From the NCBI GenBank assembly GCA_964017045.1, contig OZ024810.1, positions 5,328,562 through 5,392,561 of the forward strand: 64,000 nt of DNA, written 5' to 3'. Position numbers and translations under genes: made by a program. Numbering within the stretch: position 1 is the first letter of the stretch; every line of letters starts with the position of its first letter. Origin of the DNA: Omphiscola glabra. Its lineage: Eukaryota > Mollusca > Gastropoda > Lymnaeidae. Below the pieces are notes generated by a model, which did no database searches, was not told where the DNA came from, and saw only the letters and a program-made list of their open reading frames with translations. Positions 9,781 to 20,862 of this stretch are shown piece after piece.

Positions 9781-12480
9781 AGTTGTGCACTCTTTTTTTC
9801 CACCTCATAAATACACAAGGTTAGTACATTGAGGCTTTTACCCAAGAGAAGTCGGAGTGTGGTATCCAGTGGCCATGAAAACTACATTCAATCGAAACAC
9901 TAAAATTCACAGTTGTCTCGAATTAACAAATATTAAATGATTTCCTGTCTCTGTTGATGCACTTTTGGTTTAAATTCTTGGATGAATTTTATTTTGTTGG
10001 AAAGTTGTTTTTTTAAAATTAAATTTGTAAGCACGTAAGTTTAATTTAATTAGATGTAAATGTTTTTATTAAGCTAATTTAAAAGAAAACTGTGTGGGAA
10101 ACAATGCCATTTACAACGTGTATTTTATTTAACAAATAGCATCTAGCAAGAAATATATGTTTTTGGAAATAATGAGGATCAGTTACTGTAATCTTGCGTA
10201 TTTCTTAGGATTTGTGTCAGATGACCTTCACGGCCCCGGGGCTCCTTTTCGTTTGGCTGCACAAGAGCACGTGCAGGCGATTGCGAGACCATATAAGGCA
10301 GTCACTACCTTTCACGTCTCCACTCGCTGCAGCCAATCGTCGAGCTGGTCTTGAATCGATTTTGTCTGGGATGATCTACCTGGGGATAATCTGAAACTAC
10401 GAAGTTTGATGTATTCGATAAAGAATTTTAGCATCTCCCCTCTCCTCCCCATACACAAAGATTAAATGTTCGCCAATGTCAGCTAGGACATAGAAACATT
10501 ATATCAACTAGGTTTATAAAATGTGCGCTTGGATGTTCGATTTTTCCCCATTGATTATAAATTATCGATTACACAGTGATCCCGATCTATTCTGCTTCTT
10601 CTCTTTTATATTTCGAGGGCTGGTTGCAAGGGCTACTCAGTAATGGTGTTATGAACTGGTTTTTGGAAGACAGGAGGCAACAGACGCAAATGTGTCAAAT
10701 TGACAGGAATGAGGAGCTCCTTTACTGAGTTCTTGTTTTTATGAGCCGGAACTGCCCATCATTGCCTCGTCGCTGTCTAAAAAGATTGGGGGGGGGGGGG
10801 GGGGGGGACGAGTTTCTGTTTAATGCTGGAGCAGTGGACCGGCCCATTTGCTGCTTCACTACAAATAAATTATGAAATATCTCATAAGGATTTCTAGGAA
10901 ACTATTATGCATTTTCTTAGAAAAGATTTTTGAAAAAAAAAAACATAGGAAAAATTATTTACTAGCGGAAGATTCAGATTACAGTAGACACTTCAATAGC
11001 CGGGTATCTTTAATGTTTTGGGTCAAACCTTTTAAGTCAAAGCTAGTAGTGATGACCAGTTATTTCTTATTAAATTGTGTGGAATTATAGATGGAGCTAG
11101 AACTAGTTAACATTGTAGTAAATATCAAGCCAGATCTAGACATTAGTTCCCTTATAGGACGGCGTAACAGGAAAGTGGGGGAGACACATCCTTAAATTGT
11201 TGACCCACAAAAGCAATGTTAAATTTATCGTTTGTTGTTTGGAAGGGAGGACAATGTTTTTTAAAAAAATATTAAATTTACATTTTATTTCTTTACTCTC
11301 ACTTTGTTTGAAACCATAATATACTGCCACAGACATTGGCGTCGCCTGTAGCCTCATATAAGTTAGCGTCATATAGATCCTATAAAAGCGACATCTTTAC
11401 TGTCAGACTATTTCAGCATATGTCTTCTGGTGGATTTACAAGCTGAATTTAGGGAACAGTGAATTGTGGTATAGAAATCCAAAGGTTTAGTAGTGTCCCT
11501 TGAAAGGACTCTCAAAATGCACTCAGTGGTGTCAAAAACAAAACATACAGCAGCAGTAACTGGTTTTAAACTATAAAAAACTCGCCACTAGTAGTAGCTT
11601 CTAGCTGTGGGAGAGATCTCGGTTCTCTTTGGATTTACTCTGGCCAGGTCCCATGTCAAATATGATGCAGTTAGAGTTATGGTAAGTCTTCAGATAAAAT
11701 AGAGGACGCTCAAAGTTTCATCATATCCGGTAAATAACCCCTAGCCGGCTCCTAGGGCTACGCCCATGTTAAGTGTTGTACAAACTATAGTCAAATTACC
11801 TTTTATATTATCCCAAAACGTTATCTAAAAATGATCATACAATGTTTCCAAGACATCGTGATGTTTTTACAAGGTGTCGAGCAGATTGAGGAGATGTATA
11901 AAGTTGAAAAATTAATGGAGAAAAATAGCAAAATGGAAACGTAAAAAAAAAAAGTATTCAACTGAAATCTTTTGAGATTGCAGCAGAGGGAGCTGCTCCT
12001 GGTTGAGGTCATAGGTCATATGTCCGAGCACAGCATAGAAAGCAACTGCAGGAAGTGGCTCATATGTCAGAGTGCAGCAGAGGCAGCTACTCCAGAATGG
12101 GTTTTGTAGTACATAAGTCAGCAGAGGCAGCTACTCCAGGATTCGACTCTTATGTCATATGCGACTGTACATATATAAAACGGTATATAATTCTATAAAT
12201 ATATTCGGTTTCTAAGGATATTTCGACAAATGTATTGTATAAAACATTGAGATTTGCCTGAATTCTCAATTAAGGAGATACATTCATTCCCAAATTTATG
12301 GTTAACAAATTAAATCCTTTTAATTTCCACTATGCATTAAAACTGACTGAATATATTCATACCTTTTATCATCAGTTTATTTGACTCATCATATTTCAAC
12401 CAATGGATGACAAACTGTTTGCTAACGACTGTGCCTTTTGCTCCCCAGAAAAATGTCGGATAGTAGTCCCGATTCATCCC
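9781..12480. repeat. Segmental duplication upstream of GIMAP copy 2 (partner 20863-22166)
   Basis: Three homologous blocks are visible: 9781-10597 with about 20870-21735; 10860-10990 with about 21740-21880; and 12200-12452 with about 21915-22166. Shared landmarks include CATGAAAACTACATTCAATC, GACCTTCACGGCCCCGG and GTTAACAAATTAAATCCTTT. This copy carries two extra segments: a LINE fragment (10598-10865) and about 1.1 kb (11090-12190) without recognisable genes, which includes imperfect ~60-bp repeats with 'GCAGCAGAGG[G/C]AGCTRCTCC' at 11970-12150. Confidence 0.8.
10598..10865 (-). mobile_element. LINE 3' fragment, same family as 49590-50869
   Basis: Matches 49712-49975 (GGTTGCAAGGGCTACTCAG, ATGAGCCGGAACTGCC, CCTCGTCGCTGTCTA, GAGTTTCTGTTTAATGC), with a ~22-base G tract inserted. 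It interrupts the block that is contiguous at the partner locus (GATCTATACTGCT at about 21728), so it arrived after the GIMAP 2/3 duplication or was lost from the other copy. Confidence 0.75.
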
Positions 12481-12707
12481 TGGATATCCTACTGATGGGT
12501 AGAACTGGTAATGAAAAGAGTTCCACTGGCAACGCAATTCTCATGAAAAATGCTTTTACAGCTAATGCTAACGTCCAGCCATTGACGGTCGAAGCTTGCC
12601 TCGATTATGCAGAGTTCAAAGGTCGGCCTTTGAAAGTTGTGGACAGTCCAGGTCTTGGTGACAACTGATTGGACAAGGTGGCCGATGTTAAACAGTTAGT
12701 GGAAGCT
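12453..12707 (+). pseudogene. GIMAP/AIG1 GTPase copy 2, truncated pseudogene
   Basis: Nearly identical to the start of copy 1, with the same acceptor (CTCCCCAG) just before the ATG. Three lesions are visible. The P-loop reads GRTGNEKSS, so the invariant GKS glycine is Glu. A nonsense codon TGA at 12666-12668 replaces the CGA that follows GLGDN in the other copies. Homology then stops after GTGGAAGCT at 12707. Sequence resembling the copy-1 3' flank resumes near 12764, so roughly 1.4 kb corresponding to the rest of the gene was deleted. It encodes at most 71 residues and cannot bind GTP normally. Confidence 0.9.
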
Positions 12708-12763
12708 AATTTGGCAAATGTTTGATTGCTTTCTTAAAATATATTTTTTTACAACATTGAATG

Positions 12764-13082
12764 TTCTCCCAATATTATCTAATTAGTTAAGATTTTCCTG
12801 TATTAAATTAGTTATGACTATTTCGCTTGTTTATCCCGATAGATTCAGTTTATGATTTATGAAAAATGAATCCAATTTCTTTTCAACTAGCGTCACTAGT
12901 ACGTGTTCCTATTTAATGGAAATGAATAATTTTATTCCCCATTAAAAAAGTGTAACTCAATATAGTCGTGTATTCTTTCTATGAGAGTTAAGTACTTTTT
13001 ATAAATGTTAATAATCTATATTGTTATAAGAACTGAAAATGTACGAAAGAAATGATGTCAGCGGGCCGTCCAGCTAGTTCGC
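12764..13082. repeat. Copy of the GIMAP 3' flank
   Basis: 12764-12990 is homologous to about 1945-2150 behind GIMAP copy 1 (CCCAATATTATCTAATTA, GACTATTTCGCTTGTTTATC, CTAGCGTCACTAGTA). It marks the far side of the deletion in copy 2. Confidence 0.65.
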
Positions 13083-13210
13083 AGTGGTCGGCAAAAAAGT
13101 GAGCCGCATGCGGCTCTAAAGCGACCTGAGTGCGGTTCGGTCAGACGGCTACAAATTGGTTTTGACTCCGAAAAACATGGTTCTTGACAGGTTCTTGAAA
13201 CAAGCTATGA
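13083..13210. mobile_element. hAT-like transposon end, partner of 4145-4275
   Basis: Begins GCAGTGGTCGGCAAAA and shares TTTTGACTCCGAAAAACATGG and GTTCTTGACAGGTTCTTGA with 4145-4275. It may be a transposon end or part of the duplicated GIMAP unit. Confidence 0.45.
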
Positions 13211-16200
13211 GTGTGAGACGGCTTGTCTCACTAATTGCCGCGACCCTGTCACCCTTATTGATATACCTGTTCCCACTCCTGTTGCCAATGTACTTTTGAC
13301 GCCAGTATAACAAAGAAATTGACAAAACTAGTCTTCATAAGTCATTTATAAGGATTTAGCCATTTCTTCCCTTGAGCAAACACGCTTTGACAATGAGCAC
13401 ATGCATTGGTGTTATTGAGATTTCTCTGTGTGTCCTAAGTACAATGCCCGTATTGTTGTAATCCTTTCTCCAAGACAATACCCTTCGCATCTCACATCTC
13501 GGTCACATATAATTAAAACCGGATAATAATACAGTGCATTCCTCGTTGTTCCCTTTACGTGACTAAAAATACAAAACAAACCACTATATACATCGTAATG
13601 TTTTTAATTAAATCTAATTTTAGAACATGTTTTGTGTGTGTGTATGTGTGTCAGATCTGCTTACCAGTAGGAATTGTTCGTATGTGACGTGTACAGTTAA
13701 CAAAAAATAACATGTTTTAAACACATAAAAAAATGCACCTTTAAAGTGTCTCATCCTTATATGGGAAACGTTCATTCTAGGCTTGATCAGGTTAAGACAG
13801 TACGAGACAAGAACCGTATGCAGACTAAGACAGTCAAGTTGATCAGAAGACAGTACTAGAATGGAACCGAATTTAGACTAAGAGTAGTCTAGGCTTGATC
13901 AAGTTAAGACAGTGCGAGACAACAATGATCAGGTTAAGTCAGTACGAGACAACAATGATCAGGTTATGACAGTTTGAAACAAGAACCGGATGCAGACTAC
14001 GACGCTAAACTCAATAGGCAAAGAATCGAGAGATTTATTACATGACTGAATCTCACAAAATAGCACGACGGGGAACTCTCGTGTTTCTCGGAAAATAAGA
14101 CCAAATTTTAAATAAAACTTTTCTGGAAAGGTCTTATTTTCTCAGGAAGAATCCCCACGATGGGTTTCAATCTGCTGTTTAAAGCTCATTGTGACTATGG
14201 AAGAATGTATGTATGTTTGTATGTTAATCAGCTAATCTATAACAAAGTGGTTCTGAAATTGGTCGATATCGCCCGCAAGGGACGATGAAAAATCCCAGGA
14301 GGGGGGAGCGGTAAAACACTCAATAGATTTATGGGCGGTTTTGAATAATATCAGAAAGAGATGTTTTGCATTAAAAATTATTATAACATTTGGTGTACAC
14401 ACTGATTCCAGATTATTGTATCAAAATAGGCTTTGATTGATGATTAGACATGAGTCGAACAGTACAAGTGGTTATAAATAATACGAAATCTTTACAAAAC
14501 ATGGCGAAATCAATGTATTGTACAACAGTTGTGAATGCAATTCAAAGAGGACCTGCCGACGTATAAATATATTTATATATTTTACTCATTAACTGGCTGC
14601 AGAAGTTTCGTAATTTTCCCTGGTGATACCGGCTAATGTGTAGAAGGCAGTGCGTTGTAAGAGGCGGTCATCTTATGGCTGACAGCTGGAATAACTAGCC
14701 GGCTAATCCTGCTAGTACATTAGCTTTTGATGCACCCCTCAAAGCACTTCCCACCAAGCCGGAGTTATCGGGCCGAGAAGTGGCACGTGGTAATCTCCCA
14801 TTGCCAGGACACCCCCCCCCCCCCACCGAACTCCCTCGATCAAGTATCAGCGGAGGCCACCCCACCCCGGTGACGCTGCCCTCCATGAATCGAGATGGTA
14901 TATTAAGTCCCAAAATATTCCCCTGCCTTCCCCTGTATCTAAATTCTGAGAAATAAAGCTTTCCATTAATATCAAATACGATAAGGTCGGGCGATTCTAA
15001 GTACATGAATCGAATTGATAAAAATGAAAAACTTTTTTTAAAAAAAAGACTTTTTACCCATTTAAAGGGTCAACAAATAATATTTTACACAATTTTCTAA
15101 TATCTTTTAATAATTAATTAAAGTTTATTTAAACTAAAGAAAATCATTTCGAAACAAATATTCAGAAACAAACAAATACTCAAAAATTAACATTTTCGCC
15201 GATCTGTCACTAGCACAGCCCCTTAACATTTGTTGCATTTTGGATAGGGCTCTGACTGTTTTTGAACTGTCGTAAGTAACTATTTTGTGTTTAGCCTTGA
15301 ACACGACGCATTAAAGCATTTGTAATGTTCAAGATTATGCTATCATGCCACACGGCGTGCACAAATCTAAACGGCCAAGTGGCTGCTAGCAGTGAAAAGC
15401 AAAAAGAAAAGTTGTGACTCACTAAAATGTCAAGAAACCAAATGATGACCAGGGCTCTACAGCCTACCATTGATACTGATTCCTCCGATACCAGCTGCAT
15501 TCATTCACGAGCAATAAGTGCAGAAAATGGAAGAGATTGCGTATCCGGAAAATTGATCGCTAGAAATTTCGTCGACGGAAAATTGATCGACGTAAGTTTC
15601 GTCGACGGACAAGACAGTGTGCAAACAATATAGAACAGGGCGAGCTGTACCGGTATACGTTTGTGCTGGGTGTGAGTCAAATCCGCACATCCTTATGGAT
15701 TGTTTTCAGGCTTAACATAGCTAAACCCAGATGAAAAGATACGACAAATTTATGTTATAAATTTACCCCAATAAATTTTAGTACATACAAAGATACAATG
15801 CAAATATGTTCTAATATTGAGAGATTGTTTTGGGTGGAAATAGTAAGGTTTTTTTCGGACATTTTGTGTGTGGCGGTGACAATGGATAATGTGCTCTGGC
15901 GGTGACAATGGATAATGTGCTCTGGGGTTTCATTTTTTTCATTTTTTTAATGTTATCTTTATTATTTGTGATGCACATATGGATATAGCTCAGAGAAAAA
16001 AACATTTTTGTTACACTTTGGATTATATATATTTCTCTTTGTGTGTCTTAGAATGGGCGTTTTGTGAACAGTTGGTGAGTTTTTTAATGATTTTTTTTTA
16101 TCTTTCTTAAATCAAAATCACATTTATATATAATGAAATTTAAACCCAAGTCTGTATTGTCTATAAAGAGCATGCATTCCCCTTTAATTCCATACCAAAA

Positions 16201-16271
16201 TTAACATTTTCTGATGAATAACAAAAAAGTTATGATGGTTTAGAGATAATATAGTCGTGCGTAGCAAATAT
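13211..16271. other. Repeat-rich spacer, no gene supported
   Basis: 13775-13990 carries irregular repeats of 'GATCAGGTTAAGACAGTACGAGACAA' type (about 5). 14690-14960 is GC-richer with a 13-C tract and unidentified. 15540-15610 has two copies of a GTCGACGGA-containing motif. 15875-15925 has a 25-bp duplication (GGCGGTGACAATGGATAATG). None is bounded by convincing coding signals. Confidence 0.4.
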
Positions 16272-16416
16272 GCAAGCCCCACGCTTCTGGCGTTAAGCGG
16301 GTCGGCCGTCCCTTCGCGGGGGTGGGCCGCCCGCGATCCGCTCTGAAGACAGTGTCAGGCGGGGAGTTTGACTGGGGCGGTACATCTGTCAAAAGGTAAC
16401 GCAGGTGTCCTAGGCG
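16272..16416 (+). pseudogene. 28S rRNA gene fragment (dispersed)
   Basis: Contains highly conserved large-subunit rRNA sequence: GCGGGGAGTTTGACTGGGGC, GGTACATCTGTCAAAAGGTA and ACGCAGGTGTCCTA. It is preceded by CCACGCTTCTGGCGTTAAGC, which I recognise from molluscan 28S. One base is lost in CCTAAGGCGA (here CCTAGGCGA), after which similarity ends. At ~145 bp it is a stray copy, not a functional rDNA unit. It is strikingly GC-rich against its flanks. Confidence 0.85.
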
Positions 16417-16571
16417 ATGTCCTCCTTTTGCCGGACGTCTGGCAAGCCTACAAATAATGGGAGAGAAAAAAATGGCCGAAAACCAAGAATATTTAAGAGC
16501 TAATCTTGTTGGTAATGTTAGTAGGTTTTATTTATAATCTTACCCATTCAACTTTATAGTAACAAAAACAC

Positions 16572-16972
16572 AATGGACTACGATTAGTCGACTGTTTTGT
16601 CACGTGATACGTGTAAAAACAAGTAATACTTCCGGTAGGCTGTCTGCAACACACTAGTCGCTCACAAATTTTTCTTCAAACAACTTTCTTCCTTTAATCA
16701 TAACTGAATTATAATTATTGTCACATTTTATGAATGTCATTTAAAAAAAACCGCGTGTATTCAAGAATATTTTGAAAAGTAAAAATGTTAATTAACACTG
16801 GGGAAGCGCTGATGGAGACAAACATTTTGCTTTAGAATTAATGATAATGGCAATGGCCATGGCTGATCAGCTGTTTATCTGTTGTTATGTGTTGTTATGT
16901 GTAGCAGAAAGCCTACTAATGGCTGGTACGTATCACGTGACAAAACAAGGAAGTGACTAATCGTAGTCCATT
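16572..16972. mobile_element. ~400-bp MITE with ~40-bp terminal inverted repeats
   Basis: The left end, AATGGACTACGATTAGTC followed by TTTTGTCACGTGATACGT, is matched in inverse complement by the right end (ACGTATCACGTGACAAAACA ... GACTAATCGTAGTCCATT), with one short indel between the two conserved blocks. There is no transposase inside. I could not see a clear target duplication, so the superfamily is unassigned. Confidence 0.8.
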
Positions 16973-17338
16973 CTACTTACCTTTCCTAAATATAAGAATT
17001 GATTTAAAATTTAACTCAAGCATATAATTTATTAAAATACAATTAACATGTTAAATTTTTGTTTTTTCCTTTACAAATATTTTTTTTCATATTTTTCTAT
17101 TCATGTTTTTCTAAACAAACCCTCAAAAAAAAAAAAAAGTCTTGATGTTATAAAAGTTTTGTTGCATATTGTGTTGTATATTGCATTGAGAATGCCACTT
17201 GAAAATCTGTTAGCATAACCTTTAAAAATAAAAAAAGTTTAGGGCAAAGTTAGGCAAAGTGGGTTACACGTTTTTTTCATTTAAATACAAAGATAAACGA
17301 GGGTTGTTGTTTTTTTAAAAAAATCTTTAAAAGAATGA

Positions 17339-17508
17339 TACCGTAATTTTACGGACCATAAGACGCAGCTTAAGTTTTAAGCAATTTTATTAAAAAAATA
17401 ACATTTTTACCATTTTTTTTATATTAATGTCGAGTATAAGACGCACCTGAAATTTGGAGCCAATTTTTCGAAGAAAAAAGTGCGTCTTATAGTCCGTAAA
17501 ATACGGTA
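17339..17508. mobile_element. ~170-bp MITE with TACCGTA...ATAAGACGCA inverted ends
   Basis: The left end TACCGTAATTTTACGGACCA TAAGACGCA and the right end TGCGTCTTATAGTCCGTAAA ATACGGTA are near-perfect inverse complements. An internal GTATAAGACGCACCTGAAAT gives a second copy of the motif. Sequences with these ends are common MITEs in animal genomes. Target duplication unclear. Confidence 0.75.
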
Positions 17509-17945
17509 ACTCCACTTCTATAAAAAAAAAATAGAAAGATGAAATTGATTATTTTTTTAAAGATTATTTATAGCCAACCCTTTAAAATGATGTATCATTT
17601 ACTTCAATTGGACAAGTTTTAAAATTTCTGTCAAAATACCTACATGGACTGCTACGTGAAAAGATGGATCTTGAATAAACTTAGTACACATACACTCGAT
17701 TATCCATATTCAAATACCGAAGGGTACTGAACGCTCCCCAACTTCTTCTAAGGCCTCCCATTTTCCTTAACCACGTCATACTCCCTTTCCCTAACCACCG
17801 GACTCTCAGCCCTCTGTCTCTCCCTCCTCCATATCTCAGCCTCTTGTTTTTTTTTATTTGCTCCTTTCTCCATTTATCATGTATTTCCTGCACTAATTCT
17901 TGGGCTCGCTGTCTATAGTGTTCTCGTTCTTCTCTATCATTAAAG

Positions 17946-18930
17946 CTTTCTCGTTCTTCCCTCTCTTTCTAGTGTTCTTCTCTCTCTTTCTAGTGTTCTT
18001 CTCTCTCTTTCTAGTGTTCTTCTCTCTCTTTCTAGTGTTCTTCCCTCTCTTTCGAGTGTTCTTCTCTCTCTTTCTAGTGTTCTTCCCTCTCTTTCGAGTG
18101 TTCTTCCCTCTCTTTCTAGTGTTCTTCTCTCTCTTTCTAGTGTTCTTCTCTCTCTTTCGAGTGTTCTTCTCTCTCTTTCTAGTGTTCTTCCCTCTCTTTC
18201 GAGTGTTCTTCTCTCTCTTTCTAGTGTTCTTCTCTCTCTTTCTAGTGTTCTTCTCTCTCTTTCTAGTGTTCTTCTCTCTCTTTCTAGTGTTCTTCTCTCT
18301 CTTTCTAGTGTTCTTCTCTCTCTTTCTAGTGTTCTTCCCTCTCTTTCGAGTGTTCTTCTCTCTCTTTCTAGTGTTCTTCCCTCTCTTTCTAGTGTTCTTC
18401 CCTCTCTTTCGAGTGTTCTTCTCTCTCTTTCTAGTGTTCTTCCCTCTCTTTCTAGTGTTCTTCTCTCTCTTTCTAGTGTTCTTCTCTCTCTTTCTAGTGT
18501 TCTTTTCTCTCTTTCTAGTGTTCTTCTCTCTCTTTCTAGTGTTCTTCCCTCTCTTTCGAGTGTTCTTCTCTCTCTTTCTAGTGTTCTTCCCTCTCTTTCT
18601 AGTGTTCTTCTCTCTCTTTCTAGTGTTCTTCTCTCTCTATCTAGTGTTCTTCTCTCTCTTTCTAGTGTTCTTCCCTCTCTTTCTAGTGTTCTTCTCTCTC
18701 TTTCTAGTATTCTTCCCTCTCTTTCGAGTGTTCTTCTCTCTCTTTCTAGTGTTCTTCCCTCTCTTTCTAGTGTTCTTCTCTCTCTTTCTAGTGTTCTTCT
18801 CTCTCTTTCTAGTGTTCTTCTCTCTCTTTCTAGTGTTCTTCCCTCTCTTTCTTGTGTTCTTCTCTCTCTTTCTAGTGTTCTTCTCTCTCTTTCTAGTGTT
18901 CTTCTCTCTCTTTCTGGCGCTTTTCTCGCT
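17946..18930. repeat. 21-bp pyrimidine-rich minisatellite, ~46 copies
   Basis: The unit is TTCTCTCTCTTTCTAGTGTTC. Two linked variants (CCCTCTC in the first half, TTTCGAG in the second) create at least three unit types that recur in ordered patterns. The array is a multiple of three throughout, so the + strand reads open for ~360 codons (FSLFLVF repeats) and the - strand reads as Lys/Arg/Glu repeats. I regard both as by-products of the array. Confidence 0.95.
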
Positions 18931-19269
18931 CTTTATCGCGTTTTCGTTCTTCTCTCTCATTTTCATGATCTTCCCTCTCCTCTCTTAGTCTTCTTTCCAC
19001 TCACCGACTGATATCTTCCTTTTTAGACCTATCAACTCTGACTCCTCCATAAATTCTAATATCATCTCACTTAAATCAATGTTAAATAATAACTAATACC
19101 TTAAAAAGAATATTCTAAAGCACCCAATAACAGTAACAATTTTAAAAATAACAAAAATTCATCAGCATAATACAACAACATCTACAAAATTTGAAGTAAT
19201 TATCCGGTCTTGTACTTGATCGTGGACACAAGCGTAGATGGCTTGCTTCGCGCGACGGACAGCAAGACA

Positions 19270-19490
19270 GCAGTGATTGTGTCCAGCAACAGCGGACACA
19301 TCAGCAGCGGGGTACACTAATCACGGGGTACAGCAGCAGTGGAACACATCAGCAGCGGGATACACTAATCACGGGGTACAGCAACAGCGGACACATCAGC
19401 AGCGGTTACAGCAACAGCGAGACATCAGCAGTGGGGTACAGCATTCAAAAGGGTACAGCAACCAGCAGGGTACGGCAACAACGGGATACA
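19270..19490. repeat. CAG-rich imperfect tandem repeats
   Basis: Repeats built from GGACACATCAGCAGCGG, GGGTACAGCAACAG and ACACTAATCACGGGGTACAG (the last unit twice). Short reading frames here are repeat artefacts. Confidence 0.75.
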
Positions 19491-19899
19491 GCACAGGATT
19501 CGGGTATATGAACAGAAACATATGTCTAAGTATATCAAAAGTCACTGTACGACTATTTGAATATCTACTACAGGGACCTCACGACAAACAAGTCGACACA
19601 AGCCAGCTACTTCCGAAGCCTTCAGTACTTTTGGACGGGCTCCCAAAAGTTACGGCCTTCCTTCGTTACGTATCGTATCACAGATGTTAAGGCCTTCTTA
19701 AGACTTCAGATGTTAGGATCTTCATTCTTACACTTCAACAAATCCCGCAGTAGTTACGTTTACTGCACAGTCAGTAGACTCCACGTGATCTAAGGATTAC
19801 AACACTATCCTAGGATATCAATCACAAAATCCATGATGAAAATACAACAGTTCTTTTTTTATACGGACGAGCAACCCTTTCGAGAAAACGTCATCTGCT

Positions 19900-20164
19900 C
19901 AAACGTCACTACAATGGCACTGATCTTACTCTCAAACGTCACTACAATGGCACTGATCTTACTCTCAAACGTCACTACAATGGCACTGATCTTACTCTCA
20001 AACGTCACTACAATGGCACTGATCTTACTCTCAAACGTCACTACAATGGCACTGATCTTACTCTCAAACGTCACTACAATGGCACTGATCTTACTCTCAA
20101 ACGTCACTACAATGGCACTGATCTTACTCTCAAAGGTCACTACAATGGCACTGATCTTAATCTC
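19900..20164. repeat. 33-bp minisatellite, 8 near-identical copies
   Basis: The unit CAAACGTCACTACAATGGCA CTGATCTTACTCT is almost free of variation, which implies recent expansion. It reads open on both strands because 33 is divisible by 3. No gene context. Confidence 0.95.
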
Positions 20165-20390
20165 GACTCCTCTGTCCTGACTAACTCGCTTCTCTCAACT
20201 AAAGATCTTTTCACACACTGTCCTTTTATATCACCAAACAAACACCCAGCATACACTTTAGCTCAACACCACGAACCAACTTCACGCTCTGACCTCACCG
20301 CTTACAACTCACAAAAACACTCTCACGATCAACAACTGCCCCTACTAAACATTCATAACAATCTAGTTCACAACACGCTAGTGCTATTGA

Positions 20391-20641
20391 TTCAAATCTC
20401 CCCATAGTTAATGCCAGTGAATCAAATCTCCCCTTTGTTAGTGCTAGTGATTCAAATCTCCCCACAGTTGGTGCTAATGATTCAAATCTCCCCTTTGTTA
20501 GTGCTAGTGATTCAAATCTCCCCTTTGTTAGTGCTAGTGATTCAAATCTCCCCTTTGTTTAGTGTTAGTGATTCAAATCTCCCCACAGTTAATGCTAGTG
20601 ATTCAAATCTCCCCACAGTTAGTGCTAGTGAATCAAACCTC
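20391..20641. repeat. 30-bp minisatellite, ~8 copies, inverted relative to 9622-9780
   Basis: The unit GATTCAAATCTCCCCACAGT TAGTGCTAGT is the reverse complement of the array in the gypsy remnant at 9.6 kb. One unit has an extra base (TTTGTTTAGTG), which shifts the frame. A lone remnant in the forward orientation (AACTGTGGGGAGATAG) remains at 20863. Confidence 0.9.
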
Positions 20642-20771
20642 GTGAAGTCCACTGACCTTTCAGTAAACGTAACTACTGCGGGATTTGTTGACGTGTAAGA
20701 ATGAAGTCCTAACATGCATCCTAACATGTGAAGTCTTGAGTAGGCCGTAACATATGTTATACTAGACAATG

Positions 20772-20862
20772 TAAGAAGGCCCTAACATCTGTGATACTAG
20801 ACAATGTAAGAAGGCCCTAACATCTGTGATACTAGACAATGTAAGAAGGCCGTAACATAACT
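20772..20862. repeat. 38-bp tandem repeat, ~3 copies
   Basis: Units of AGACAATGTAAGAAGGCCCT AACATCTGTGATACT extend the right arm of the inverted repeat. They lead directly into the segmental duplication that precedes GIMAP copy 3. Confidence 0.8.

Larger units (their letters stand above)
19660..20800. repeat. ~135-bp inverted repeat enclosing ~850 bp of minisatellites
   Basis: The reverse complement of 19665-19790 (GTAAACGTAACTACTGCGGG, ATTTGTTGAAGTGTAAGAAT, CCTAACATCTGAAGTCTTAA) matches 20665-20790. Between the arms lie a 33-bp array (19900-20164), AT-rich unique DNA and a 30-bp array (20391-20641). It resembles a foldback element or an inverted segmental duplication. Confidence 0.8.

Noticed and set aside
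10280..10300. TATA-like CCATATAAGG as the GIMAP copy 2 promoter
   Set aside because: The homologous position upstream of copy 3 reads CCATAGAAGC, so the motif is not conserved, and no downstream donor is visible.
14695..15006. 103-codon minus-strand frame
   Set aside because: Spans a 13-C tract, has no recognisable domain and no splice context.
17900..18988. 362-codon open frame (FSLFLVF repeats)
   Set aside because: Entirely a by-product of a 21-bp minisatellite. It lacks an independent coding signature, and the opposite strand is open as well.
19833..20180. 115-codon frame and its antisense 93-codon frame
   Set aside because: Both arise from the 33-bp minisatellite.
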